Assembly: GCA_017449765.1 (NCBI GenBank)
Contig: JAFTFE010000091.1
Span: 1-64,000 of the forward strand
Source of the DNA: Lachnospiraceae bacterium
GTDB taxonomy: Bacteria > Bacillota > Clostridia > Lachnospirales > Lachnospiraceae
Direction: 5' to 3'
DNA: 64,000 nt
Numbering within the stretch: position 1 is the stretch's first letter; each line of letters opens with the position of its first letter. Position numbers and translations under genes: made by a program. The notes below the pieces were generated by a model. It was given only the letters and a program-made list of their open reading frames with translations, made no database searches and was not told the origin of the DNA. Below, in pieces: positions 35,802 to 44,102 of this stretch.

Positions 35802-36802
35802 CATATGAAAAATTAAGTATCGTAGATATACTGCATGGTTATGAACAGACACGACTCAAAAATTCACGTATTGAACAGGACAGGCGGTCTGAAGTATACA
35901 AAAAACTGCCCCGTATAAAAGAACTTGACGAAGAAATACGGCTGTCATATCTAAATGCTGCCAAAATGGGAATTAATAATAAGGCAACAGATGATATAGA
36001 AAAAATAAAAAACAAAGCCAAAGAACTAAGCCATGAGAGAAGCCTGCTTCTTACCTCATCCGGATATCCTGCAGATTACCTTTCACCCATATATGATTGT
36101 CCGGTATGCCAGGATACAGGTTTTGTAAACCAACAAAAGTGTTCCTGCTTCAGAATGAAAATAATTGACGCATTATATATACAGTCCAATATGCAGAATG
36201 TATTCGAAAAGGAAAATTTCGGAACATTTTCAACCCAATATTACAGCAAGGAAGTTCCGGAGTCAAAGGGCTACTCTCCTTACGATAATATCATAAGCAT
36301 ATTAGAGCGGGCACATAATTTCATAGATTCGTTTGATAAGAAAAATACAGCCGGTATATTGATATACGGAGAAACCGGTTTAGGAAAAACATTTCTTACA
36401 AATTGTATTGCAAAGGAATTATTGGACAGAGAACACAGTGTTTTTTATCTGTCAACCAACGAACTTTTTGACCAGATATTATCCAATTACATTATGAACA
36501 ATAATCCTGATTACGAGGATCTATACAACTATCTATATACCTGCGAGCTTCTTATAATTGATGATTTAGGTACTGAACTTACAAATAATTTTGTCAGGTC
36601 ACAGCTTTTTGAAATAATTAATAAGAGGGAAATATCAGGAAGGAAGACTCTTATCTCAACAAATCTTTCCATGAAGGATTTGAGGGACAGATATTCTGAG
36701 AGGATAATGTCACGTATAATTGATAATTATACTGTGTTTAATATATATGGTGACAATATAAGATACCAAAAAAGAAAAAATGCTATTAATCAAGCAAATT
36801 AA
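35798..36802 (+). CDS. DnaC/DnaI-like helicase loader ATPase
   Basis: A 334-residue AAA+ protein. A helical N-terminal part is followed by a zinc site (CPVCQDTGF, CSCF), then Walker A GETGLGKTFLTNCIAKELL (near residue 190) and Walker B LLIIDDLGTE. The FSTNLSMKDLRDRYSERIMSRI sensor motif is typical of DnaC/DnaI. It would place DnaB helicase at origins or restart sites. It overlaps the DnaD-like gene, a common pairing in Clostridia. Confidence 0.92.
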   Translation: MTYEKLSIVDILHGYEQTRLKNSRIEQDRRSEVYKKLPRIKELDEEIRLSYLNAAKMGINNKATDDIEKIKNKAKELSHERSLLLTSSGYPADYLSPIYDCPVCQDTGFVNQQKCSCFRMKIIDALYIQSNMQNVFEKENFGTFSTQYYSKEVPESKGYSPYDNIISILERAHNFIDSFDKKNTAGILIYGETGLGKTFLTNCIAKELLDREHSVFYLSTNELFDQILSNYIMNNNPDYEDLYNYLYTCELLIIDDLGTELTNNFVRSQLFEIINKREISGRKTLISTNLSMKDLRDRYSERIMSRIIDNYTVFNIYGDNIRYQKRKNAINQAN

Positions 36803-36820
36803 ACTATGGAGGAAAAGCAA

Positions 36821-38032
36821 ATGCCGGATACAAGCAATCTAATCAATTTACCAGTTGGAAAGTTAGGTATTATACCTTTGGAGAGCTCCACTGTCATAGG
36901 TGAGAAAATCGACAAATACATCGTAAGATGGAGAAAGGAAAGACATAACGAGCATAAGGACAACCTTACATTTACCGGTTATGACAAAGATTCATATATC
37001 TTAGAAGCATCATGTCCGCGTTTCGGTTCGGGTGAGGCTAAGGGAATGCTCAAGGAATCAGTAAGAGGAACTGACCTTTATCTTTTGGTAGATGTCATAA
37101 ATCACAGCATAGAATACTCTATCTGTGGCATTAAGAATAAGATGTCACCGGATGACCATTACAGTGATTTAAAGAGAATTATAGCAGCTATAGGAAGTAA
37201 GGCAACCAAGTTAACCGTTATTATGCCATTCTTATATGAAAGCAGACAGCATAAGCGTTCAGGCAGGGAATCCCTTGACTGTGCCGTTGCACTTCAAGAA
37301 CTTGTTGCAATGGGTGTAGATAATATCATTACATTCGACGCCCACGACCCAAGAGTAGTGAACGCAATCCCTTGCTGTGGTTTTGAGAACATTATGCCTA
37401 CTTATCAGTTCATCAAAACCCTGCTCAGTACAACTCCTGATTTAGATCTTGACAAGGAGCATATAATGGTTATAAGCCCTGATGAAGGCGCCATGAACAG
37501 AGCGATTTACTTCGCCAACCATCTCGGGGTAGATGTAGGTATGTTCTACAAAAGACGTGATTACACAACCATTGTAAACGGCAAAAATCCTATTATCGCA
37601 CATGAATTCTTAGGTGATTCGGTAGAAGGAAAGGATGTAATTATAATAGATGATATAATTGCTTCCGGTGAAAGCATGTTAGATGTCGCAAAACAACTAA
37701 AGGAAAGAAAGGCAAGAAGAGTATATTGTCTTGCAACATTTGGATTATTTACAACCGGTCTTGAGATTTTTGATGAATATCATCAGAAAGGCATCATAGA
37801 AAAAGTAATTACCACTAACCTCACATACCAAAGACCTGACTTATTTGAAAAGCCATGGTATGAATCAGCAGATTTAAGCAAATATATCGCAATACTTATA
37901 GACCACTTGAATCACAATGCTTCAATAAGCTCATTGCTTGACCAGTCAGAGCGTATTCAGGCACGTATTCAGGAATACAAAAGAACGGGAACCATAACTC
38001 CTAATTACAAAGCACCGGAGTTAACCGATTAA
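36821..38032 (+). CDS. prs: Ribose-phosphate pyrophosphokinase, long form
   Basis: Makes PRPP for nucleotides and histidine. The 403-residue protein is about 90 residues longer than the usual 315, mostly by an N-terminal extension and a C-terminal coiled helix. The catalytic core is clear: LTVIMPFLYESRQHKR, ESLDCAVALQELVAMGVDNIITFDAHDPR, ISPDEGAMNRA and the PRPP loop VIIIDDIIASGESM. The start is set at MPDTSN (GGAGG eight bases ahead), not at the ATG five codons earlier. It is last in the replication operon. Confidence 0.92.
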   Translation: MPDTSNLINLPVGKLGIIPLESSTVIGEKIDKYIVRWRKERHNEHKDNLTFTGYDKDSYILEASCPRFGSGEAKGMLKESVRGTDLYLLVDVINHSIEYSICGIKNKMSPDDHYSDLKRIIAAIGSKATKLTVIMPFLYESRQHKRSGRESLDCAVALQELVAMGVDNIITFDAHDPRVVNAIPCCGFENIMPTYQFIKTLLSTTPDLDLDKEHIMVISPDEGAMNRAIYFANHLGVDVGMFYKRRDYTTIVNGKNPIIAHEFLGDSVEGKDVIIIDDIIASGESMLDVAKQLKERKARRVYCLATFGLFTTGLEIFDEYHQKGIIEKVITTNLTYQRPDLFEKPWYESADLSKYIAILIDHLNHNASISSLLDQSERIQARIQEYKRTGTITPNYKAPELTD

Positions 38033-38045
38033 GCAACAAACACTT

Positions 38046-38073
38046 AAAAGGCGCGGCAACAGCCACGCCTTTT
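38046..38073. terminator. Two-way terminator after prs
   Basis: Arms AAAAGGCGCGGC and GCCACGCCTTTT with one mismatched pair and an AACA loop. It lies between the convergent prs and spoIIID genes and has A/T runs at both ends. Confidence 0.8.
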
Positions 38074-38085
38074 ATCTATCCCGGA

Positions 38086-38343
38086 TCAGCCGATATTTAA
38101 CCGACTGTATTTATCACGTGTGGCAAGTCCACCACGTATATGACGTTCTGATTTGTTAACATCAAGCACTTTGCGGACATTCTGTGCAAGAGCCGGATTT
38201 ATCTTAGGAAGCCTGTCCGCAGCGTCCTTATGAGCCGTGGATTTACTTACTCCAAATTCCTTTGCTGCCTGTCTTACCGTAGCATTATTGGCAACTATGT
38301 ATTCTCCGATGTTCAAAACCCTCTCCTCGATATATTCTCTCAA
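38086..38343 (-). CDS. spoIIID: Sporulation transcription regulator SpoIIID
   Basis: An 85-residue mother-cell regulator active between sigma-E and sigma-K. The protein aligns with the B. subtilis regulator from its first residue: MREYIEERVLNIGEYIV, then the helix-turn-helix AKEFGVSKSTAHKD, RLPKINPALAQNVRKVLD and RHIRGGLATRDKY. The start is a TTG at 38343, fixed by GAGG nine bases upstream and by the alignment; an upstream TTG gives five extra residues. This gene is good evidence for a spore former. Confidence 0.93.
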   Translation of the reverse strand: MREYIEERVLNIGEYIVANNATVRQAAKEFGVSKSTAHKDAADRLPKINPALAQNVRKVLDVNKSERHIRGGLATRDKYSRLNIG

Positions 38344-38486
38344 TATTATTATCCTCAAATAACCTCATTTTTACAGTTTATGCAATGGAATTATCTGATA
38401 GTACATTTTATGGTATTTAAAATATCTCAAGGTTGTGATAAAATTAAATAAGCATTTAAGCTTTTATATAATTAAGGGGTAGCATA

Positions 38487-39296
38487 TTGAGAAGAAAAAG
38501 AAAAATCATATTTACCACAGTGCTTGTAATTATTACAGCCTTGTTATGTGGAAGTATATTTTTAAAAAAACATAAAGACAAGAAAAAAACCGAGCCTGCT
38601 AAAGCCTCATTCGAGGTTAATGGTCTTTCATTTGATTTTTCCATAGAATCTTTTGCTCGTATCAACGAAGAGACCGGAGAGGTTACCATACCTACTGTGG
38701 AATTCCCGGAAAATCCCGATAAGGTTGACCTTACTCTTGAACTTATATATCAGAATCCGGAATATCCGGCAGGCTGCGAAGCAATGGCACTTACAATGCT
38801 TCTTAATTATTATGGCTATAACCTCGATAAAAATACCATAATTGACAATTATCTTATATATTCCGAAGAAAATTATCTGCAAGGTTATAAAGGTCGTCCT
38901 GACATATCTCCGGGCGGAGGCTGTTATGCACCTGCCATAACAAATACGACGAACAGATTTTTAATCGATAAAAAAAGTAAATATACCGCCAAAAATATAA
39001 GCGGAACGGAGTTAACGGATTTATTTCCGTATATTGCACATGGATACCCTGTACTTGTATGGTCTACAGTCGGGCTAAATCCATGCCGTAAGGCATCCTA
39101 CATATATAAATACGGTGACACGGATTATACGTGGGTTTACAATGAACACTGCGTAGTGCTGACAGGCTATGATACAAACGAAAACACTGTAACAGTGTAC
39201 GACTCCATAGATGGAATAATGACATATAATACTGCTGATTTTCAAGCCATATATGATGATATGTGGAAAATGTCTGTAGTGCTTGAGCCAAGGTAG
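38487..39296 (+). CDS. Exported C39-like cysteine peptidase
   Basis: A 269-residue protein with an N-terminal membrane helix (KIIFTTVLVIITALLCGSIF) and a papain-like C39_2 domain: NPEYPAGCEAMALTMLLNYYGY (catalytic Cys), WSTVGLNPCRK, EHCVVLTGYDTNENTVTVYDSI (catalytic His and Asp). These domains cut peptides outside the cell; substrate unknown. The start is a TTG (38487) with AAGGGG seven bases ahead. It diverges from spoIIID across 143 bases. Confidence 0.85.
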   Translation: MRRKRKIIFTTVLVIITALLCGSIFLKKHKDKKKTEPAKASFEVNGLSFDFSIESFARINEETGEVTIPTVEFPENPDKVDLTLELIYQNPEYPAGCEAMALTMLLNYYGYNLDKNTIIDNYLIYSEENYLQGYKGRPDISPGGGCYAPAITNTTNRFLIDKKSKYTAKNISGTELTDLFPYIAHGYPVLVWSTVGLNPCRKASYIYKYGDTDYTWVYNEHCVVLTGYDTNENTVTVYDSIDGIMTYNTADFQAIYDDMWKMSVVLEPR

Positions 39297-39324
39297 ACGT
39301 CTTGCTGTATAACTCATAAAATGA

Positions 39325-39371
39325 CAGATGACCAACGACAACTTATGTATATTATTGTCGTTGGCCATCTG
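39325..39371. terminator. Long inverted repeat between C39 gene and proline-rich gene
   Basis: Seventeen-base arms (CAGATGACCAACGACAA and its complement with one mismatch) around a 13-base spacer. It lacks a strong T run on either side. It lies between convergent genes and may be a terminator or an mRNA end structure. Confidence 0.6.
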
Positions 39372-39409
39372 CCAATTTTATGCCGAAAATACAGCTTTTT
39401 AATTATATA

Positions 39410-40408
39410 TTAGTCTACAGTTACAAATACTTTAACAGATTTACCGGATTCTACATCTTTAATTGTTATTGTAGTTGAACCCGACGAAGCCGGAGTAATA
39501 CCAAGAGTAGCAACTAACTCTAAATCTCCATAGACTTCCCATTCACCAACCCATTCACATGATACAACTCCTGCATTTGCAGCATCAACTTCATAAGTCA
39601 GGCCTCCCTCAGATTCAGATGAAGAAAATATCTTTATCTCCTTTTTATCACTTCCGCTTATATGAAGCACTGTATCACTTACAAACATTTCGGAGCTTCC
39701 CTGACCTGAAGCAGTTGTATTGAAGAAGTTAATCAATCCGTCATATGCTGAATATGCTCCTACAGACTCTTCATAATCATCAATCTGTGATTGTAAATCA
39801 CTATTTTTCGACTCAAGCTCTGATACCTGAGATTTATAGTCTTCTATACTACTGTCCTTATCATCAATCTGTGATTCATAATCATCTGTCAGATTAATTT
39901 TATCAATCTCCAGTTGTTCCTTCTCTGATTTAAGTTCATCTATTCTGTCATTATAATGAAGATATCCCCATACACCTACGCCGGCCATACCAAGTATTAA
40001 TATAATTGATATAACTATATATGCTATAACTCCACCGCCTAATTTGCCTTTCTTTTCCTTGGACTGTTTCGGTTGTTTTGGCTGCTTAGGCTGTTTTGGT
40101 TGTTTTGGTGTTTTACCTTGCGGAATCATTCCCTGTGGCTGTGGTGCCATAGGTGGAACACCCTGTGGATTCATCCCCTGTGGCTGTGGTACCATAGGCG
40201 GAACACCCTGTGGATTCATCCCCTGCGGTTGTGGTGCCATAGGTGGAACGCCCTGCGGGTTCACTCCCTGCGGCTGTGGCGCCATAGGCTCTTCCTCCTT
40301 AGGCTGTGGTGTAACAGGCTGTTCCGGATTCCTTAAATCAGATGTAAGCACTGTAGTGCTTTCCTCATTTATTTCCTCATTAACAACTTCTTCTTTTTCT
40401 TCTTCCAT
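39410..40408 (-). CDS. Proline-rich, coiled-coil membrane protein
   Basis: A 332-residue protein in clear blocks: an acidic start (residues 1-40), four tandem 15-residue repeats of the MAPQPQGMNPQGVPP type (about 42-98), four KQP units, a basic KEKKGK stretch, a membrane helix (GVIAYIVISIILILGMAGVGVWGYL, about 127-150), a coiled coil (about 155-210, SQIDDKDSSIEDYKSQVSEL) and a C-terminal beta domain (VLHISGSDKKEIKIFSSSE to the end). It looks like a surface-exposed anchor with a cytosolic proline-rich tail. No family assigned. Confidence 0.75.
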   Translation of the reverse strand: MEEEKEEVVNEEINEESTTVLTSDLRNPEQPVTPQPKEEEPMAPQPQGVNPQGVPPMAPQPQGMNPQGVPPMVPQPQGMNPQGVPPMAPQPQGMIPQGKTPKQPKQPKQPKQPKQSKEKKGKLGGGVIAYIVISIILILGMAGVGVWGYLHYNDRIDELKSEKEQLEIDKINLTDDYESQIDDKDSSIEDYKSQVSELESKNSDLQSQIDDYEESVGAYSAYDGLINFFNTTASGQGSSEMFVSDTVLHISGSDKKEIKIFSSSESEGGLTYEVDAANAGVVSCEWVGEWEVYGDLELVATLGITPASSGSTTITIKDVESGKSVKVFVTVD

Positions 40409-40475
40409 AACATACCTCCATATAAATACTTGTATAGTTATATTTTACTTCAAAATCAGCAACTGTCAATTAATT

Positions 40476-41243
40476 CTAATGTTTCAACTTTCCTAAAAAC
40501 TCCTGCATACGTGAATTATCTGAATTAAACACTTCCTCCGGCGTACCTTCTACTGCTATTACGCCCTTATCCATAAAGATAATCCTATTGGAAATATTTT
40601 TAGCAAATGACATCTCATGAGTAACAATAACCATAGTCATCTTATCTTCTGCCAGAGATTTGATAACCTTAAGAACTTCTCCTGTAAGCTCCGGATCAAG
40701 TGCCGATGTCGGTTCATCAAAGAATAAAACCTTCGGTTTTAATGCCAAAGCTCTGGCTATGGCAACACGCTGCTGCTGACCTCCTGATAATTGAGACGGA
40801 TAATAATCTTCTTTGTCAGATAATCCCATCTTTGCCAACAAAACACGAGCTTCATCTATAACTTCATGCTTATCTCTCTTCTGCACATGTACAGGAGCAT
40901 CAATAAGATTCTGCATGACAGATTTATGCGGAAAAAGATTAAAATTCTGAAATACAAGTCCGAAGTATTTCTTAATCTCCTTAAGCTTTGCCGGCTTTGC
41001 ATACTTTACAATGCCGTTCTCAGCGCTTGCAGCTTCCTCACCCATATATTTTAAAACACCGGAATCCATAGTTTCAAGCATTGTAGCTATCCTAAGCAAG
41101 GTAGATTTACCGGAACCCGATGGTCCTATGATGGATAAAACCTCACCTTCTTCAACCTTAAGAGATATATCCTCTAAAACCTGAAGGTCACCAAATGATT
41201 TTTTAATGTTATTCATTTCAAGATATGTACTTGTATCACTCAT
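40476..41243 (-). CDS. Polar amino acid ABC transporter, ATP-binding protein
   Basis: A 255-residue PAAT-type ATPase: Walker [10 protein letters not shown], signature [16 protein letters not shown], Walker [14 protein letters not shown], and the [10 protein letters not shown] switch. It lies at the end of a three-gene import cassette for an amino acid (solute-binding protein, permease, ATPase), in the order of the other two genes. The ligand cannot be named from sequence. Confidence 0.95.
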   Translation of the reverse strand: MSDTSTYLEMNNIKKSFGDLQVLEDISLKVEEGEVLSIIGPSGSGKSTLLRIATMLETMDSGVLKYMGEEAASAENGIVKYAKPAKLKEIKKYFGLVFQNFNLFPHKSVMQNLIDAPVHVQKRDKHEVIDEARVLLAKMGLSDKEDYYPSQLSGGQQQRVAIARALALKPKVLFFDEPTSALDPELTGEVLKVIKSLAEDKMTMVIVTHEMSFAKNISNRIIFMDKGVIAVEGTPEEVFNSDNSRMQEFLGKLKH

Positions 41244-41257
41244 TTATGAACCTCCAT

Positions 41258-41902
41258 TTAATAGTAATTAAGCCTTTTTTCGAGCTTGCGCATAACAAAC
41301 GATACAAGTAAATTAAATACATAGTAAAAAAGTGCTGCAACCGCAAAAGGCACAAGTGTAGTATTAGACGATGCAATCTGCTTGGCAATTGTGAACATTT
41401 CCACATAAGATACCGTAAAAGCAAGCGAGGTATCCTTTACAAGAGTTATGACCTCATTCGTAACAGCAGGAAGTATAACTCTTATAACTTGAGGCAAAAT
41501 AATCTTGAAAAAGGTCTGAACTTTATTAAATCCCAATATATGCGCCGCCTCATACTGTCCGACAGGTATTGCATTTATTCCCGAACGATAAATCTCTGCA
41601 AAATAAGCCGCATAATTAATGGAAAATCCCACAATAATAGCCGGAAATCTCCAATCATTTATAGGCTTACCCGCCAGAAAATACGGTCCGTAAAGAACAA
41701 CCATTAACTGCAGCATAAGCGGTGTTCCTCTTAAAATCGAGATAAAGAAACCCGTTATACCACTTAATATTTTATTTTTAGACATACGTCCAAACGCCAC
41801 AATCCATCCAAGCGGAAGCGCAAATACAAGTGTAAGCGAAAAAATCAATATTGTCGACAGCATTCCGACAGAGATTTTCTCAAGCATGGTTAAAAAATCC
41901 AT
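41258..41902 (-). CDS. Polar amino acid ABC transporter, permease
   Basis: A 214-residue permease with the PAAT layout: five or so helices and the EAA loop (EAAHILGFNKVQTFFKIILPQ, residues 139-159) that docks to the ATPase. The motif FFISILRGTPLMLQLMVVLYG matches this family. It lies 14 nt ahead of the ATPase gene and 70 nt behind the binding protein. Confidence 0.93.
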   Translation of the reverse strand: MDFLTMLEKISVGMLSTILIFSLTLVFALPLGWIVAFGRMSKNKILSGITGFFISILRGTPLMLQLMVVLYGPYFLAGKPINDWRFPAIIVGFSINYAAYFAEIYRSGINAIPVGQYEAAHILGFNKVQTFFKIILPQVIRVILPAVTNEVITLVKDTSLAFTVSYVEMFTIAKQIASSNTTLVPFAVAALFYYVFNLLVSFVMRKLEKRLNYY

Positions 41903-41972
41903 ATACTACCCCTAAATCATTCTATTCACAGTAATAATCAATCTAATACTTAAACAAACATTTATCTTACAA

Positions 41973-42764
41973 TTATGGTTTAAGACAAGTCATGTCTGAT
42001 AAACCATACTTTTCAGCAAGCTCATCAAACTTGCCGTTTGACTTTAACTCCTTCAATGCAGAGTTAACCTTATCACGCATCTCTGTATTACCAAGCTTAA
42101 AGCCGACTCCATACTGTTCAGAATTAAGATGCTCATCAAGGATTATAAAGTCATCACCACGACCGCTTATCTGATACTGAGCTACACCTATATCCATTGC
42201 AACAGCATCTACTGAACCTGCTTGAAGCTCTATAAAAGCGGTATTATAATCAGCAAATTCCTGAAGTTTCTTAAATGTATCTGCCAATTCCTTCTGTCCC
42301 TCCTCATCAGACAGAAGTTCAAGTGCTGCTGAAGCAGCCTGAACACCAACAACCTTGTCAGTCAGGTCAGACAAACTATTAATACCGGCATCTGCCTTAA
42401 CAACAATAACCTGACTATTGTCAACATAAGGTACAGACCACTCGTAAGCATCCTCACGTCCATTGATTGTAAAACCATTCCAAATACAGTCGATAGAGCC
42501 TGAATTAAGCTCATTATCCTTATTGTCCCATGCTATAGGCTGTTTCTTTAGCTCCCATCCGTTTATCTTACATACCTCTTCTGCAAGTTCAAGATCAAAT
42601 CCCGTATATTCGCCATTATCATCCATATAACCATAAGGTGGATATTCCGCATCAAAACCGACTGTAAAAGTCTTATTTTCCTCTTTCTTTCCGCAACCTG
42701 CCAATAAAGAAACAACTGTACCAACAGCAAGCAAGCCACACATCAATTTCTTCTTTAAATTCAT
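41973..42764 (-). CDS. Amino acid ABC transporter, substrate-binding lipoprotein
   Basis: A 263-residue family 3 binding protein. Lipobox LLAGCG (Cys at residue 25), then FTVGFDAEYPPYGYMDDNGEYTGFDLELAEEVCK, GSIDCIWNGFTI and the closing helix. First gene of the transport cassette. It may serve cystine, glutamine or a similar polar amino acid, as the family covers these. Upstream (42797-42825) lies a promoter with an inverted repeat in it. Confidence 0.93.
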   Translation of the reverse strand: MNLKKKLMCGLLAVGTVVSLLAGCGKKEENKTFTVGFDAEYPPYGYMDDNGEYTGFDLELAEEVCKINGWELKKQPIAWDNKDNELNSGSIDCIWNGFTINGREDAYEWSVPYVDNSQVIVVKADAGINSLSDLTDKVVGVQAASAALELLSDEEGQKELADTFKKLQEFADYNTAFIELQAGSVDAVAMDIGVAQYQISGRGDDFIILDEHLNSEQYGVGFKLGNTEMRDKVNSALKELKSNGKFDELAEKYGLSDMTCLKP

Positions 42765-42796
42765 TATCTTCTCTCCTTAATAATAATTTTATCGTG

Positions 42797-42825
42797 ATAA
42801 TATATTAGCACACTAAAGTGTACAA
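42797..42825 (-). promoter_or_regulatory. Promoter with inverted repeat for the amino-acid transporter
   Basis: TTGTAC (42825-42820) and TATTAT (42802-42797) on the minus strand, 17 bases apart. The inverted repeat ACACT-AA-AGTGT (42810-42821) fills part of the spacer and -35, a likely repressor site. Confidence 0.55.
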
Positions 42826-42931
42826 ACCACCGACTTATAATAACATACAGCGACTTTTGCGTCAATTGATATCTGTATTAAAAGTCCCTATAATTGTCGA
42901 ATATTAGGGATATTATTAAGATAAAAAACGA

Positions 42932-42960
42932 TTGACTGTAAGCATAAAATTATATATACT
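42932..42960 (+). promoter_or_regulatory. Promoter of the BlaI-like gene
   Basis: TTGACT (42932-42937) and TATACT (42955-42960) are 17 bases apart and 48 bases ahead of the start codon, a strong near-consensus promoter. No clear BlaI-type TACAnnTGTA palindrome is seen over it. Confidence 0.7.
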
Positions 42961-43007
42961 AAAAAGGAAATTTATTTCACAAAAATGAAAAAAGGAGGTG
43001 TTTATCT

Positions 43008-43382
43008 ATGCGTCGCAATGAGTTATCAGAATGTGAATTAATAGTTATGAAATGCGTATGGGATGGCAACGGAGACATCACATGTGCAGAAGTTATAGAA
43101 AAGCTCAAAACAAAATACGGACTTGATTACGCTGAAACCACTGTTTATACATTCTTAAAGAATCTTAAAAACAAAGGTTTCCTTGAAACATATAAAGATA
43201 GAATTACTCGCTTTAGACCTATCAGGTCAGAAGAAGAATACAGAGATGATATGTTAAAGAAATCTATAGACTTCTGGTTTGATGGTTCAACGTCACAATT
43301 AGTCTCAGCCGCAGTTAAGACAAAAAAGATAAGTGACAAAGAAAAGTCAGAGCTTCAAAAATTAGTTAAAAAACTTAAATAA
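43008..43382 (+). CDS. BlaI/MecI-family transcriptional repressor
   Basis: A 124-residue winged-helix repressor. It has LSECELIVMKCVWDGNGDITCAEVIEKL, then AETTVYTFLKNLKNKGFLETYKDRITRFRPI, the BlaI core, and a C-terminal dimer domain (STSQLVSAAVKTKKISD). In classic systems this class is inactivated by a BlaR1/MecR1 M56 protease, usually encoded next to it. Here two such proteases lie 0.7-4 kb away, in the opposite direction, ending toward this gene. The start has AAAGGAGG ahead. Confidence 0.9.
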   Translation: MRRNELSECELIVMKCVWDGNGDITCAEVIEKLKTKYGLDYAETTVYTFLKNLKNKGFLETYKDRITRFRPIRSEEEYRDDMLKKSIDFWFDGSTSQLVSAAVKTKKISDKEKSELQKLVKKLK

Positions 43383-43392
43383 TTAAAAATTA

Positions 43393-43433
43393 TTAATCCC
43401 GGGTGTAGGTCGTCAAACATCACCCGGGATTAA
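43393..43433. terminator. Two-way terminator between BlaI-like and secreted genes
   Basis: Perfect 13-base arms TTAATCCCGGGTG and CACCCGGGATTAA around a 15-base loop, located between convergent genes. A/T-rich bases follow on both sides. Confidence 0.85.
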
Positions 43434-43464
43434 CTTTGTATAGAAAATCTATGCGTCCAAATTA

Positions 43465-43959
43465 TTAATATGAATATGATACAGATATTGACATCGTAAC
43501 ATCACTTGCATTATGTATATATACCTTATGTGTTCCTGTCTGTGTAACACTAAATGTGTGTACTATATTACCACTTCCTGATGCATATCTTATTACTCCA
43601 TCCGGCTGTAAGATGCCGATTCTGAAAGTTTTGTTTGTTGGAGATGCTGCTCCTCCGATATTTATGGTACCACCTGAAGTAAGTGAAATTCCTCCGGATA
43701 AGCCAGATTTACCTGCTTTTAGAGTCTGGAGCATATTTCCTATAGTATTTATAGAATATACTTCATCTAATTCAACAAATTCTTCTCCCTGTAACAAAAG
43801 TTCTTTAAGTGTTACAGTTTCCTCTTCATAATCATCATCAAATGTACCATCTTCATTTCCATTACCTGCTAACCCATCATTACCGTCTTCAGCATATACC
43901 ACAAAATTACTCATTAACAATGTGAAAACTGTGATAAATACAAGAAATTTTTTCTTCAT
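43465..43959 (-). CDS. Small secreted protein, homologous to the M56 sensor domains
   Basis: A 164-residue protein with a cleavable signal (FLVFITVFTLLMSNFVVYA, residues 5-23), an acidic linker (NEDGTFDDDYEEE) and a beta-rich domain at residues 55-164. That domain aligns along its length with the C-terminal domains of both M56 proteins upstream: FVELDEVYSINTIG, LKAGKSGLSGGISL, FRIGILQPDGVIRY, and the ending ISVSYSY. No enzyme motif. It would sit outside the cell and could be a ligand, decoy or partner of the sensor domains. It is last in the run of three minus-strand genes. Confidence 0.8.
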   Translation of the reverse strand: MKKKFLVFITVFTLLMSNFVVYAEDGNDGLAGNGNEDGTFDDDYEEETVTLKELLLQGEEFVELDEVYSINTIGNMLQTLKAGKSGLSGGISLTSGGTINIGGAASPTNKTFRIGILQPDGVIRYASGSGNIVHTFSVTQTGTHKVYIHNASDVTMSISVSYSY

Positions 43960-44102
43960 TCGTTTTCCTCCTTTTTCACTATATAAATATATAGAATTTC
44001 TATGAAATTAGTATAATTATTTTTTCATAATTCGTCAATGTGAATTTATCAATTATTTCCAACAATAATCATATTTTAATTATACTATTGGTACCTTAAT
44101 AA

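Noticed and set aside
40120..40290. CRISPR-like regular repeats
   Set aside because: The 45-base period encodes in-frame MAPQPQGMNPQGVPP repeats; no spacers or cas genes are present.
43008..43382. Beta-lactam resistance operon (BlaI/BlaR1)
   Set aside because: No beta-lactamase or penicillin-binding sensor domain is present; the M56 outer domains are of another type.
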